Below are positions 37,754-46,309 of a stretch of DNA of 64,000 nt, piece by piece. The notes beneath the pieces were generated by a model. The model ran no database searches and was not told the DNA's origin. It saw only the letters and a list, made by a program, of their open reading frames with translations. Origin of the DNA: DATILL01 sp035476575 (GTDB lineage Bacteria > Actinomycetota > Actinomycetes > Mycobacteriales > JACQDL01); assembly GCA_035476575.1 (NCBI GenBank), contig DATILL010000065.1:68989-132988 (forward strand), read 5' to 3'. Made by a program: the position numbers and the translations under genes. Within the stretch, counting starts at the first letter, position 1. Every line of letters starts with the position of its first letter.

Positions 37754-38784
37754 CTCCGCGCGAAGTGGCGCATGATGTCCCTGCCGGACGCGGCCTCGGC
37801 GTCGCGGATGGTGTTGCCGGTGTAGGACATGAACACGTCGTCCAGCGATGGCCGGGCCACGCTCACCGACCTGATCGGTACGCCGAGCTCGGCGAACAGC
37901 TTCGGTACGAACTCCTCCCCGGAGGCCACCGAGAAGGTCACCGCGCCCTCGTGCACGGCCGCCGGCAACCCGAAGTGGTCGGCCAGCGCGGTGATGGCGG
38001 CGGCGTCGTCCACGGTGCTGATCTGCACCCGGTCCTTGCCGACCGAGGCCTTCAGTGCCTCCGGGGTGTCCAGCACCACGATCTGACCCTGGTCGATGAT
38101 CGCGATCCGGTCGCAGTACTCGGCCTCGTCCATGTAGTGCGTGGTGAGGAAGATGGTGATGTCCTCGGTCGCCTTCAGCTCGTTGATGTAGCCCCAGATC
38201 GCCGAGCGGGTCTGCGGGTCGAGGCCGACCGTCGGCTCGTCCAGGAACAGCACCCGGGGCGAGTGCAGCAGGCCGCGGGCGATCTCCAGCCGCCGCTTCA
38301 TGCCGCCGGAGAAGGTCTCCACCCGGTCGGTGCGGCGGTCCCAGAGGTTGACCATCGTCAGCACCTGGCGCAGCCGGTCGGGCACCACCTCGCGCGGGAC
38401 GCCGTACAGCTCGGCGTGGAAGCGCAGGTTCAGCTCGGCGGTGAGGTAGGTGTCGACGGTCGGGTCCTGGAAGACCAGCCCGATGTTGCGCCGGACGTCG
38501 TCCCGCTCGGTCACCACGTCATAGCCGGCCACGGTGGCGGACCCGGCGGTGGGCATCGCGAGCGTACAGAGGATCTTGATGGTGGTGGACTTGCCGGCGC
38601 CGTTCGGCCCGAGAAAGCCGAACGTCTCGCCCGGCGTGACATCGAAGTCGATGCCGCGTACCGCCTCGATCTCGCCGTACCGCTTGACCAGCCCGCGGAC
38701 CGACACTGCTGTGAGCGGTTGAGCCGGCGGCGCGGTCGGCGTCCCGGCTGTGTTGGTGGCGGCTATGGCGGCTGCCTCCGTCAT
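37750..38784 (-). CDS. ABC transporter ATP-binding protein (DrrA family)
   Basis: A 344-residue nucleotide-binding subunit. Walker A is GPNGAGKST, the Q-loop NIGLVFQDPTVD, the signature FSGGMKRRLEIARGLL, Walker B VLFLDEPTVGLDP and the H-switch TTHYMDEAE. A C-terminal regulatory domain of about 100 residues is of the DrrA kind (VQISTVDDAAAITALADHFG, SLDDVFMSYTG). Divergent promoter region with marR at 38785-38920, so repression by that MarR protein is plausible. Confidence 0.95.
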   Translation of the reverse strand: MTEAAAIAATNTAGTPTAPPAQPLTAVSVRGLVKRYGEIEAVRGIDFDVTPGETFGFLGPNGAGKSTTIKILCTLAMPTAGSATVAGYDVVTERDDVRRNIGLVFQDPTVDTYLTAELNLRFHAELYGVPREVVPDRLRQVLTMVNLWDRRTDRVETFSGGMKRRLEIARGLLHSPRVLFLDEPTVGLDPQTRSAIWGYINELKATEDITIFLTTHYMDEAEYCDRIAIIDQGQIVVLDTPEALKASVGKDRVQISTVDDAAAITALADHFGLPAAVHEGAVTFSVASGEEFVPKLFAELGVPIRSVSVARPSLDDVFMSYTGNTIRDAEAASGRDIMRHFARR

Positions 38785-38920
38785 GCTTTCCCTCCCCAGA
38801 ATGATGGGATGCTCCCACGGTAGAAATGACGCCGTCGGCGGGTCAAGGGATTTGGCGACTATCGGACAGATATTCGTGGGTGACTCCCATCATCGCGCCG
38901 GCTCGCCTATCATTGGCGGT

Positions 38921-39436
38921 ATGGAGCCAGCGGAGGTGTTGGCGTGCGCGGCAGCGCCCGAGCGCCTGCTGCGGAACCCCGTCTTCCTGATGGCGCAGAT
39001 CGTCCGGCTGGCCCGGCGGCGCGCCGCCACCGGCCACGAGGCCGTGCATCGGCTGCCGCGCTACGCCGTGCTCGCCGTGCTCGCCGAGTTCGGCCCGTGC
39101 TCGCAGCGTGGGGTCAGCGACCGGCTGCGGATCGACCCGAGCGACCTGGTGGACGTGATCGACGCGATCGAGCGGGACGGTCACCTGGTGCGCGAGCGTG
39201 ACCCCCGGGACCGGCGGCGCTACACGGTGCGGATCACCCCGGCCGGCCGGCGCGCGCTGCGGGCTACCGACGAGCGCTCGCGGGACTGGCAGCAGAAGTT
39301 CTTCGAGCCGCTGTCCACGGCCGAGCTGGAGACCCTGCGCGACCTGCTGGCCAGGCTGTACGCCCACCACTCCTGCTGTGACGATCATCGAGCCGCTGGG
39401 ACTGTTGGAGATCAACAAGGCACAATGACCCGGTGA
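38921..39436 (+). CDS. MarR family transcriptional regulator
   Basis: A 171-residue winged-helix protein: helices in PERLLRNPVFLMAQIVRLARRR, recognition segment CSQRGVSDRLRIDPSDLVDVIDAIERDG and wing VRERDPRDRRRYTVRITPAGRRAL. Placed head-to-head with the DrrAB exporter genes it probably represses them in the absence of a ligand. ATG 38921 gives family length. The last 20 or so residues (DDHRAAGTVGDQQG) are encoded by a half copy of the hairpin repeat and are not part of the fold. A GTGA overlap joins it to the GH92 gene. Confidence 0.9.
   Translation: MEPAEVLACAAAPERLLRNPVFLMAQIVRLARRRAATGHEAVHRLPRYAVLAVLAEFGPCSQRGVSDRLRIDPSDLVDVIDAIERDGHLVRERDPRDRRRYTVRITPAGRRALRATDERSRDWQQKFFEPLSTAELETLRDLLARLYAHHSCCDDHRAAGTVGDQQGTMTR
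39380..39419 (-). repeat. half copy of the hairpin element inside the marR 3' end
   Basis: Read on the minus strand this is CTTGTTGATCTCCA followed by a spacer and TCGATGATCGTC, that is, the loop motif plus the right outer arm of the family. The left arm is absent, so no hairpin can form. It extends marR by replacing its original end. Confidence 0.65.
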
Positions 39437-42186
39437 TCGACAGCTCCGGGGACCGCGACCCGGCGGACGCCGACCCGGCCCGGTGGGTGGACCCTTTCAT
39501 CGGCACCCGGCCGGGCGGGCTCGACTTCGGCCATGGCGGCGGCGCCGCGAACACGTTCCCCGGCGCGACCACGCCGTTCGGCATGGTGCAGTGGAGCCCG
39601 GACACCGAGACCTACCAGCACGGCGGGTACCACTACGACGACAACCGGATCAAGGGCTTCAGCCTGACCCACCTGTCCGGGCCAGGCTGTGGTGACCTGG
39701 GCAACCTGCCGTTCCTGCCGGTGCTGGGCCGGGTGGCGCCGTATCTGCGGTTCAGGCACGAGAACGAGCGGGCCGAGCCGGGCTACTACCGGGTCGCCCT
39801 GGACAACGGCGTCAGCGTGGAGCTGACCGCGACCACCCGGTCTGGCCTGGCCCGGATCCGGTACCCGGCCAGCCGGCCACGCCGGCAGCGGGCCGGGCTT
39901 GTGGTGGACGCCGGGGCCGCCGTCAACCCGGCGACCGGCCGGGTCGACATCCGCGGCCGCGAGCTGTCCGGGTGGACCGAGTCCGGCGGGTTCTGCGGCA
40001 CCGGCAACCGGTACACGCTGTACTTCCACGCCGAGCTGGACACCGACTTCGCCAGCAGTGGAGACGGCGAGCCACGGGTCGAGCTGGACCTCGGCGCCGC
40101 CGAGACCGTGACCATGCGGGTCGGGCTGTCCTATGTGGACGCCGCCGCGGCTGGCCGAAACCTCGCCGCCGAGCAAGGCGGCGACCCCGGGAGCCCCAAC
40201 CCTGGGAGCCCCAACCCTGGAGGCCGTAGCGACTTCGCGGCGGTCCGGACCGCTGCCCGGCAGCGGTGGAACGAGCTGTTGTCCCGGATCGCCGTGGCCG
40301 GCGGCACCGACGAGCGGCGGACCGTCTTCTACACCGCGCTCTACCACGCCCTGCTGCACCCCAACGTGTTCAGCGACGTGGACGGGCGGTACATCGGCTT
40401 CGACGGGCAGGTCCACACCGTGCCGGCCGGCCACGCGCAGTACGCCAACTTCTCCGGCTGGGACGTCTACCGCTCCCAGGTGCAGCTCATCGCCCTGCTC
40501 GACCCGGCGCTGGCCGCCGACATCGCGCAGTCGGCGGTCAACCAGGCCGAGCACGGCGGCTACTGGGACCGCTGGACTATCGCCAACGGCGGCACCGGAG
40601 TGATGGTCGGCGACCCCATGCAGATCATCGTGGCCAGCATCTACGCCTTCGGCGGTACCGCGTTCGACGCGCCGCGGGCGCTGCGGCTGATGGAGCGCGG
40701 CAGCACCGACGAGCGGGAGCGGCCCGGCCAGGCCCGGTACGAGGCGATGGGCTACCTGCCGGCCGGCGCGGGCGGCGTGTGGGGCTCAGTGTCCACCGCG
40801 CTGGAGTACGGCGCCGCCGACCTCGCCGTCGCCCAGCTTGCCCGGCGGCTCGGCGAGCCGGCGACGGCCGAGCGGTTCCAGTGGCGGGCGCAGCGGTGGC
40901 GGCATCTGGTCCGGCCCGGCTCGGGCTACCTCCAGCCACGGGCGGCGGACACCTCGTGGCCGCCGTTCAGCCCGACCCAGACCGCTGACTACGTCGAGGG
41001 CAACGCCGCGCAGTACGCCTTCAGCGTGCCGTGGAACGTGCGCGGGCTGTTCGACGCGCTGGGTGGCGACGAGGTGGTGCTACCCCGGCTGGAGGCGTTC
41101 TTCACCGAGCTGAACGCCGGCCCGGGCAAGCCCTACGCCTATCTCGGCAACGAGCCGACCCTGCATGTGCCCTGGCTGTTCGGCTACGCCGGCGCGGCGC
41201 ACCGCACCCAGGACGTCGTCCGGCGGGTGGTCAGCACGATCTTCCGGGCCGCCCCGGACGGGCTGGTCGGCAACGACGACCTCGGCCAGATGTCGTCCTG
41301 GGCGGTGTGGGCGATGCTCGGCATGTACCCGCTGCTGCCCGGGCGGGCCGAGCTGGTGCTGGCCAGCCCGGAGTTTGAGCGGGCCACCGTCCGGCGCGGC
41401 GACGGCACGGTGATCGACATCCGGGCGCCCGGCGCGTCGGTCACCTGCCGGTACGTGCGTGGGCTGCGGGTGAACGGCCGGGAGTGGTCGCGGCCGTGGC
41501 TGCCGGAGTCGTTCGTGCTGGCCGGGGGCACGCTGGAGTACGAGCTGTCCGAGTGTCCCGAGCCGGGGTGGGGGAGCGCGGCGGAGGACGCGCCGCCGTC
41601 GTTCGACCACGTGGGCACGCCGGCTCCGCTGGCGTCGTACGCCGACAACGACAGCCGTGACCTGGACCTGTTCGGCTGTGGGTACGCCGTGGCGGCGTTG
41701 CGGGCCGCCGGGGTGCGGCCGGGCGGGCAGGTCAGCGTCGGTGGGCTGGTCTACCCGGTGCCGGCCGGTCTGGCGGCTGGCGGACCGGACGGCGCTGGCC
41801 CTGACAACGTGCTGGCCTTCGGGCAGGAGGTGGACCTGGTCTGGGTGCCGGCTGGCGCGACCCGGCTGGGCTTCCTGGGCGCGGCCACGCACGGGCCGTC
41901 GGCCGGGACGGTGCTGCTGCGGTACGCCGACGGTGTGGTGCGTCGGGCGCTGCTCGGCTTCCCCGACTGGACCCTGAACGGTGCCACGGCGGACCTCGAG
42001 TACGGTGCGGCCGTGGCCGCCCGGATGCCGTACCGCAGCGTCGGCAGCGAACGGGACATGATCGCCAGCTACCTGTTCGGCAGTGCGCCGATCGCGCTGG
42101 ACCCAGGCCGGCGGCCGGTCTCCGTCCGGCTGCCCTGGACGGTCGGGTCGGGCCGGCTGCACGTGTTCGCGGTCAGCGCCGGGTGA
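39433..42186 (+). CDS. GH92 family alpha-mannosidase
   Basis: A 917-residue glycoside hydrolase of family 92, calcium-dependent exo-alpha-mannosidases that invert configuration. Motifs are VDPFIGTRPGGLDFGHGGGAANTFPGATTPFGMVQWSPDT at the N-terminal beta domain, HLSGPGC, FSGWDVYRSQVQL, GYLPAG, YVEGNAAQYAFSVPWN and the catalytic base region GNDDLGQMSSWAVWAMLGMYPL. The C-terminal region has an extra module of about 150 residues. There is no signal peptide at the GTG start, unusual for GH92, so it may act on imported oligomannose or on internal glycans. A short GSPNPGSPNPGG repeat lies in a loop near residue 255. Confidence 0.9.
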   Translation: MIDSSGDRDPADADPARWVDPFIGTRPGGLDFGHGGGAANTFPGATTPFGMVQWSPDTETYQHGGYHYDDNRIKGFSLTHLSGPGCGDLGNLPFLPVLGRVAPYLRFRHENERAEPGYYRVALDNGVSVELTATTRSGLARIRYPASRPRRQRAGLVVDAGAAVNPATGRVDIRGRELSGWTESGGFCGTGNRYTLYFHAELDTDFASSGDGEPRVELDLGAAETVTMRVGLSYVDAAAAGRNLAAEQGGDPGSPNPGSPNPGGRSDFAAVRTAARQRWNELLSRIAVAGGTDERRTVFYTALYHALLHPNVFSDVDGRYIGFDGQVHTVPAGHAQYANFSGWDVYRSQVQLIALLDPALAADIAQSAVNQAEHGGYWDRWTIANGGTGVMVGDPMQIIVASIYAFGGTAFDAPRALRLMERGSTDERERPGQARYEAMGYLPAGAGGVWGSVSTALEYGAADLAVAQLARRLGEPATAERFQWRAQRWRHLVRPGSGYLQPRAADTSWPPFSPTQTADYVEGNAAQYAFSVPWNVRGLFDALGGDEVVLPRLEAFFTELNAGPGKPYAYLGNEPTLHVPWLFGYAGAAHRTQDVVRRVVSTIFRAAPDGLVGNDDLGQMSSWAVWAMLGMYPLLPGRAELVLASPEFERATVRRGDGTVIDIRAPGASVTCRYVRGLRVNGREWSRPWLPESFVLAGGTLEYELSECPEPGWGSAAEDAPPSFDHVGTPAPLASYADNDSRDLDLFGCGYAVAALRAAGVRPGGQVSVGGLVYPVPAGLAAGGPDGAGPDNVLAFGQEVDLVWVPAGATRLGFLGAATHGPSAGTVLLRYADGVVRRALLGFPDWTLNGATADLEYGAAVAARMPYRSVGSERDMIASYLFGSAPIALDPGRRPVSVRLPWTVGSGRLHVFAVSAG

Positions 42187-42593
42187 TCCGGCGAGGGCAG
42201 GGCTCGGTGCTGGCTGTGGTCGCGGCCGGCGGCGCGCTGGGCAGCGCGGCCCGGTACGGCGTGGCGGTGGCGTGGCCGCACCGGCCGGGCGGGTTCGCCT
42301 GGTCGACATTCTGCTGCAACGCGGTGGGCTGCCTGCTGATCGGCGTGCTGCTGGTGGCGGCGACCGAGGTGTGGTTGGCGCACCGGCTGATCCGGCCATT
42401 CCTCGGGGTGGGGGTGCTGGGCGGCTTCACGACGTTCTCCACCTATGTGGTCGACACCGCGGCGCTGGTGCGCGCCGGGCGGCCGGCGGTCGCGGCCGGC
42501 TACCTGCTGGGCACTGTGGTCACCGCCCTGGTCGGGGTGCAGGCTGGGGTGGTGCTCACGCGCCTCGCGGCGGGAAGGGGGCGGGCGGGATGA
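42183..42593 (+). CDS. crcB: fluoride efflux channel CrcB/Fluc, first copy
   Basis: A 136-residue membrane protein with four helices. The family signatures GGALGSAARYGVAV, WSTFCCNAVGCLLIG and GFTTFSTYVVDTAALV (the Phe-box and sodium-site TFST) are intact. Fluc channels are dual-topology dimers; actinobacteria often carry two adjacent copies that form heterodimers. GTG start in a GTGA overlap with the GH92 gene. Confidence 0.93.
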   Translation: MIRRGQGSVLAVVAAGGALGSAARYGVAVAWPHRPGGFAWSTFCCNAVGCLLIGVLLVAATEVWLAHRLIRPFLGVGVLGGFTTFSTYVVDTAALVRAGRPAVAAGYLLGTVVTALVGVQAGVVLTRLAAGRGRAG

Positions 42594-42928
42594 GGCTGGC
42601 CGGGCGGGCGATCCGGTTGTCGATCTTCATCGGGGAGGACGACACCTGGCATCACACGCCGCTCCATCACGAGATCGTGCACCGGGCGCATGAAGCCGGG
42701 CTGGCCGGAGCGACCGTGCTGCGCGGCGTCGAGGGGTACGGCGCGTCCAGCCGCATCCACACCACCCGGCTCCTCAGCCTGTCCCAGAACCTGCCGCTGC
42801 TGATCGTGATCGTCGACGCCGAGGAGCGGGTCCGGGCCTTCCTGCCGCAGTTGGACGAGCTGGTCGGCGAGGGCATGGTGATCCTCGACGAGGTCGAGGT
42901 GATCCGCTACGTCGGCCGGGAGCGCTGA
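42590..42928 (+). CDS. DUF190 protein, CrcB-associated
   Basis: A 112-residue soluble protein of the DUF190 family, which has a PII-like alpha/beta fold. Features include IRLSIFIGEDDTWHHTPLHHEIVHRAHEAGLAGATVLRGVEGYG and a C-terminal FLPQLDELVGEGMVILDEVEV. It commonly sits between paired crcB genes, as here, and may regulate the channel. ATG in an ATGA overlap with the first crcB. Its stop runs into a 17-bp tandem repeat. Confidence 0.92.
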   Translation: MRLAGRAIRLSIFIGEDDTWHHTPLHHEIVHRAHEAGLAGATVLRGVEGYGASSRIHTTRLLSLSQNLPLLIVIVDAEERVRAFLPQLDELVGEGMVILDEVEVIRYVGRER

Positions 42929-42978
42929 GTGGCCGGGGATGCTAAGTGGCCGGGGATGCTAAGTGGCCGGGGATGCTG
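42928..42978 (+). repeat. 17-bp tandem repeat, three copies, leading to crcB2
   Basis: AGTGGCCGGGGATGCTA occurs at 42928, 42945 and 42962, the last ending in G instead of A. Each copy contains a GGGGA that could act as ribosome binding site; the third lies about 10 bases before the crcB2 GTG. Copy number variation could alter spacing between the two genes. Confidence 0.85.
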
Positions 42979-42979
42979 A

Positions 42980-43345
42980 GTGAGCCTGCTGCTGGTGCTG
43001 CTCGGCGGTGCTCTCGGCGCGCCGGCCCGGTACCTCACCGACCGGGCGCTGGCGGCCCGGACCAGGTCGGCGTTCCCGTGGGGGACGCTGGCGGTGAACG
43101 TGGTGGGGTCCGGGCTGCTCGGGCTGCTGGCCGGGCTGGGCGGTGCGCTGCCGTCGGCGGTGGGCACGCTGGTCGGCACCGGCTTCTGCGGCGCGCTGAC
43201 GACGTACTCCACGTTCGGGTACGAGACGGTGCGGCTGGTCGAGGAGGGCGCGTCCTGGCTTGCCGCCCGCAACGTGCTGGCCAACGTCGTCCTGGGACTC
43301 ATCGTCGGCGTGGCCGCCTACGTCGCCGGCATCGCCCTCGCCTGA
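42980..43345 (+). CDS. crcB: fluoride efflux channel CrcB/Fluc, second copy
   Basis: A 121-residue four-helix protein with GGALGAPARYLTDRAL, WGTLAVNVVGSGLLGLLAG and GFCGALTTYSTFGYETVRLVE. It lacks close identity to the first copy, as expected of heterodimerising Fluc pairs. GTG 42980 follows the third unit of the tandem repeat. The long hairpin element 3 begins 25 bases after its stop. No fluoride riboswitch motif is seen upstream of this operon. Confidence 0.93.
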   Translation: MSLLLVLLGGALGAPARYLTDRALAARTRSAFPWGTLAVNVVGSGLLGLLAGLGGALPSAVGTLVGTGFCGALTTYSTFGYETVRLVEEGASWLAARNVLANVVLGLIVGVAAYVAGIALA

Positions 43346-43369
43346 GCTCCACCTGCCCCTCACTCCGAA

Positions 43370-43427
43370 CGATCATCGAGTTGTTGTCGCTAGTTGATCT
43401 CTACCAGCGACAACAACTCGATGATCG
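43370..43427. repeat. hairpin element, family member 3 (perfect 22-bp stem)
   Basis: The arms 43370-43391 and 43406-43427 are perfect complements around the 14-base loop AGTTGATCTCTACC. The outer part GATCATCGA and loop GTTGATCTC match members 1 and 2, while the inner stem GTTGTTGTCGCT is unique to this copy. It sits between crcB2 and the PAAR gene, which converge. Confidence 0.85.
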
Positions 43428-43453
43428 GCGGGTAGGGGGCGGGAAGGGCGGGC

Positions 43454-43846
43454 TCAGCCGCCGATCATGACGGTGCCGGCGGCCTGGACGGTGCCGACCG
43501 GGGCCGGCGCCGGGTCGTTGCAGGTGTTCGCCGTGTCGCCCATGCGCGCGGCCGGCTTGTTGTTGATGAGCACCGTCGCGCTGCCCTTGATGATGGTGCC
43601 CTGGTTGGTCGGCGGCACCTGGAACGGGCCGCCGGCCGGGATGTGCGGTGGGGTGTTCATCGCGATGCTGCCCACCACCGCGGCCGGTTGCCCGCCGATC
43701 AGCACGTTGGTGCTGCACCCGCTGGTGATCGTGCCGTTGAACGGCATCGGGGTCGGCGTCGGCACCGGCCCGCCCGGCGTCGGCACCATGATGATGTGCG
43801 TGTCGGTGCCGATCACCTTGTCGCCCATCTTCGCCGCGGGTGGCAT
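43454..43846 (-). CDS. PAAR-domain spike-tip protein of the CIS
   Basis: A 130-residue PAAR-like protein that would sharpen the spike of the injection tube. The repeated beta motifs KMGDKVIGTDTHIIM, SGCSTNVLIGGQPAAVVGS and GSATVLINNKPAARMGDTANTC are characteristic, and His/Cys residues could hold a metal at the tip. ATG 43846 overlaps the DUF4255 gene stop by one base. It is transcribed away from the main CIS operon. Confidence 0.85.
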   Translation of the reverse strand: MPPAAKMGDKVIGTDTHIIMVPTPGGPVPTPTPMPFNGTITSGCSTNVLIGGQPAAVVGSIAMNTPPHIPAGGPFQVPPTNQGTIIKGSATVLINNKPAARMGDTANTCNDPAPAPVGTVQAAGTVMIGG

Positions 43847-44523
43847 CAGCGTGGCTCCTCGACGTGCCGCTTGCGCCAGTGCTGGTCGGGGCGGGGCACC
43901 GGCATGCCGTTGGCCGCCGGCGGCTGCGGGCCGGGGTGCTTCGGCGGGTCGGGCGGGGTGGCGTCCCGGCCGACCCCCAGGTGCATGTCCTGCGCCGGCT
44001 TGGCCAGGTCGGTGACCAGGGCCGGTACCAGCGGCGCGCTGATGGCCAGGTCGACGGCCAGCCGCGGGGCCAGCCCGAGGGCCGCCCACAGCGTGCCGGG
44101 GTTGCTTGGCGGCGCCGGCCGGCTGACCGACAGCAGCACCGGCAGGTCGGTCTCGGCCAGCATGCCGCGGCGGTACTCGCCCGGCAGCACCTCGCCGGTG
44201 CCGGGCAGCGCCAGCACGGTGCCGAGCAGCCCGTGCTCGGTAGCGACGTCGCCGGCCCAGGCGCTGACCAGGTAGGACAGCTCGTAGCGGCGCGGCGGCG
44301 GCTGCCGGCCGACCACCCGGCCGCGCTCGTCCCGGATGTCGTCCCAGTCCGCCTTGCGCCCGTCAACGTCCTCGCGGACGTCGTACAGGTAGGCGTTGAC
44401 CAGCGCACCCTCGGGTGGCCGGCGCGCCCAGGCCCGGCGCGGTGGCTCCAGGCTGACCGTGGTGCCCTCCGGCAGCCGGCCCCCGAGCAGCGCGACGAGT
44501 GAGGCGTCCACGTCCTCCAGCAC
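43846..44523 (-). CDS. DUF4255 protein of the CIS (Pvc16-like, tube cap/terminator type)
   Basis: A 225-residue protein with the N-terminal DUF4255 domain found in nearly all extracellular-type CIS loci (VLEDVDASLVALLGGRLPEGTTV, ALVNAYLYDVREDVDGRKADW, RRYELSYLVSAWAG, EHGLLGTVLALPG). In Photorhabdus virulence cassettes and Afp, Pvc16 caps the sheath-tube end. GTG 44523 marks the start of homology; an open frame continues upstream into the promoter region without conservation. Divergent from the sheath gene with 241 bases between them. Confidence 0.85.
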   Translation of the reverse strand: MLEDVDASLVALLGGRLPEGTTVSLEPPRRAWARRPPEGALVNAYLYDVREDVDGRKADWDDIRDERGRVVGRQPPPRRYELSYLVSAWAGDVATEHGLLGTVLALPGTGEVLPGEYRRGMLAETDLPVLLSVSRPAPPSNPGTLWAALGLAPRLAVDLAISAPLVPALVTDLAKPAQDMHLGVGRDATPPDPPKHPGPQPPAANGMPVPRPDQHWRKRHVEEPR

Positions 44524-44594
44524 GCCGACAGTGTGCCCGGTCCGGCGGGGAGCGCGGCAGGGGTCGCCGGGCGTCCGGACGGCCCGGCCGCCCC

Positions 44595-44620
44595 GCCCGA
44601 TCGGGCAGGCCGGACTGCCC
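44595..44620. promoter_or_regulatory. compound palindromic element upstream of the CIS sheath gene
   Basis: A perfect 12-bp palindrome GCCCGATCGGGC (44595-44606) runs into AG; the resulting GGGCAG (44603) is separated by six bases from CTGCCC (44615). The same arrangement with the same spacing is found at 58797-58822 upstream of another CIS gene. It lies about 145 bases before the sheath start and 72 bases before the divergent DUF4255 gene, a sensible place for an operator. Confidence 0.6.
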
Positions 44621-44764
44621 TTGATCCCGCCCGGCGGCCGGTTCGTATCGGGCCGAGAACTTGCGAGGGTTCCAGAGCCGGGAGACGCAGGCTCACCGTG
44701 GGCTGCCCCGGAGCACCACCACCTGCGACTCGCCACCAGCAGCTCGTCGATTTGGGAGGGGCCG

Positions 44765-46300
44765 ATGCCCAACTACCTCTCGCCCGGTGTGTACATGGAG
44801 GAGGTCTCGTCCGGCTCGAAGCCGATCGAGGGCGTCGGTACTGCCGTTGCCGCGTTCGTCGGTTTTGCCGCACAGGGCCCGTTCAACACCCCGACCCTGG
44901 TCACCAACTGGACCCAGTTCACCGGCACGTTCGGTGACTTCACCGAAGGCTCCTACCTCGCCCACGCGGTCTACGGCTACTTCCTGAACGGCGGCGGCGC
45001 CGCGTACGTCGTCCGGATCGGCAGCGACACGGCCGACACCGGCCCGGCACCGGCGCCCAAGGCAGAGCTGCCCGCCGCCGCGGACAGCAGCCGGCTCGCG
45101 TTCTCAGTGCAGGCGCTGGAGGCCGGCCCCGCCGGCCAGGACATCACCGTCGAGGTGCTCGACCCGTCCGAGCCCGGCGAGGACACCTTCAAGCTGGTGG
45201 TGAAGCAGGGTGGCAACCCGGTCGAGACGTACGACAACGTCACCACCAAGCGGGGCTCGAACAACGTCGTCACCACCGTCCGGCAGCAGTCGAAGCTGAT
45301 CCGGATCGAGGAGACCACCGGCAAGGGCCTGGCCGTGCCGGCCAAGTCCGGTGACGTCGCGCTGTCCGGCGGCGGGCTGCCGGCCGCCGACTCGGTGTCG
45401 CCGAACTCCTACGTCGGCAGCTCGGCCGACCGCACCGGCTTCGGCGGCCTGGAGGCCGTCGACGAGGTCACCATGCTGTGCGTACCGGACCTGATGGCCG
45501 CCTACCAGCACGGCATGCTGGACGACGAGGGCCTCAAGGCCGTGCAGCTCGCCATGATCGCGCACTGCGAGCTGATGGCCGACCGGGTGGCGATCCTGGA
45601 CACCCCGCCCGGCCTGAACGCCCAGCAGGTCAAGGACTGGCGGGTCAACACGGCCGGCTACGACTCCAAGTACGCCGCGCTGTACTGGCCCTGGATCAAG
45701 ATCATGGACCCGCTGTCGGGCAAGCCGATCCACGTGCCACCGAGCGGCCACATGGCCGGCATCTGGGCCCGCAACGACACCACCCGCGGCGTGCACAAGG
45801 CCCCGGCGAACGAGGTCATCCGCGGCGCCATCTCGCTGGAGCTCAACATCACCAAGGGCGAGCACGACCAGCTCAACCCGGTCGCGGTCAACTGCCTGCG
45901 CAGCTTCCCCGGCCAGGGCATCCGGGTCTGGGGGGCACGCATCCTCACCTCCGACCCCGAATGGCGCTACGTCAACGTCCGCCGGCTGTTCAACTTCGTG
46001 GAGAAGTCGATCCTGTCCGGCACCAACTGGGTCGTCTTCGAGCCGAACGACCCGAAGCTGTGGGACTCGGTCCGGCGCACCATCACGATGTTCCTGCGCC
46101 GGGTGTGGCGGGACGGTGCGTTGTTCGGGCGTACGCCGGCCGAGGCGTTCTTCGTCCGCTGCGACGAGGAGAACAACCCGCCGGAGAACCGGGACGCGGG
46201 CATCCTCACCGTCGAGATCGGCATCGCACCGGTCAAGCCCGCCGAGTTCGTCGTGTTCCGCATCTCGCAGTTCGCGCAGGGCGCTGCGCTCGAGGAATAG
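44765..46300 (+). CDS. CIS contractile tail sheath protein
   Basis: A 511-residue sheath subunit. The N terminus YLSPGVYMEEVSSGSKPIEGVGTAVAAFVGFAAQGP is the family hallmark (linker strand for handshake contacts). An inserted variable domain covers about residues 100-215 with the low-complexity PAPAPKAELPAAAD. The C-terminal core has RVWGARILTSDPEWRYVNVRRL, FNFVEKSI and FEPNDPKLWDSVRRTITMFLRRVWRDGALFG. Contraction of this polymer would drive the inner tube. ATG 44765 follows GGGAGGGG. First gene of the main CIS operon. Confidence 0.95.
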   Translation: MPNYLSPGVYMEEVSSGSKPIEGVGTAVAAFVGFAAQGPFNTPTLVTNWTQFTGTFGDFTEGSYLAHAVYGYFLNGGGAAYVVRIGSDTADTGPAPAPKAELPAAADSSRLAFSVQALEAGPAGQDITVEVLDPSEPGEDTFKLVVKQGGNPVETYDNVTTKRGSNNVVTTVRQQSKLIRIEETTGKGLAVPAKSGDVALSGGGLPAADSVSPNSYVGSSADRTGFGGLEAVDEVTMLCVPDLMAAYQHGMLDDEGLKAVQLAMIAHCELMADRVAILDTPPGLNAQQVKDWRVNTAGYDSKYAALYWPWIKIMDPLSGKPIHVPPSGHMAGIWARNDTTRGVHKAPANEVIRGAISLELNITKGEHDQLNPVAVNCLRSFPGQGIRVWGARILTSDPEWRYVNVRRLFNFVEKSILSGTNWVVFEPNDPKLWDSVRRTITMFLRRVWRDGALFGRTPAEAFFVRCDEENNPPENRDAGILTVEIGIAPVKPAEFVVFRISQFAQGAALEE

Positions 46301-46309
46301 GGGTAAGCG

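Noticed and set aside
42928..42978. CRISPR-like array
   Set aside because: The three 17-bp units are directly adjacent with no spacers and no cas genes are present.
42100..42980. Fluoride riboswitch ahead of the crcB genes
   Set aside because: Both channels are coupled to the preceding genes, and no crcB-motif pseudoknot sequence is seen in the short junctions.
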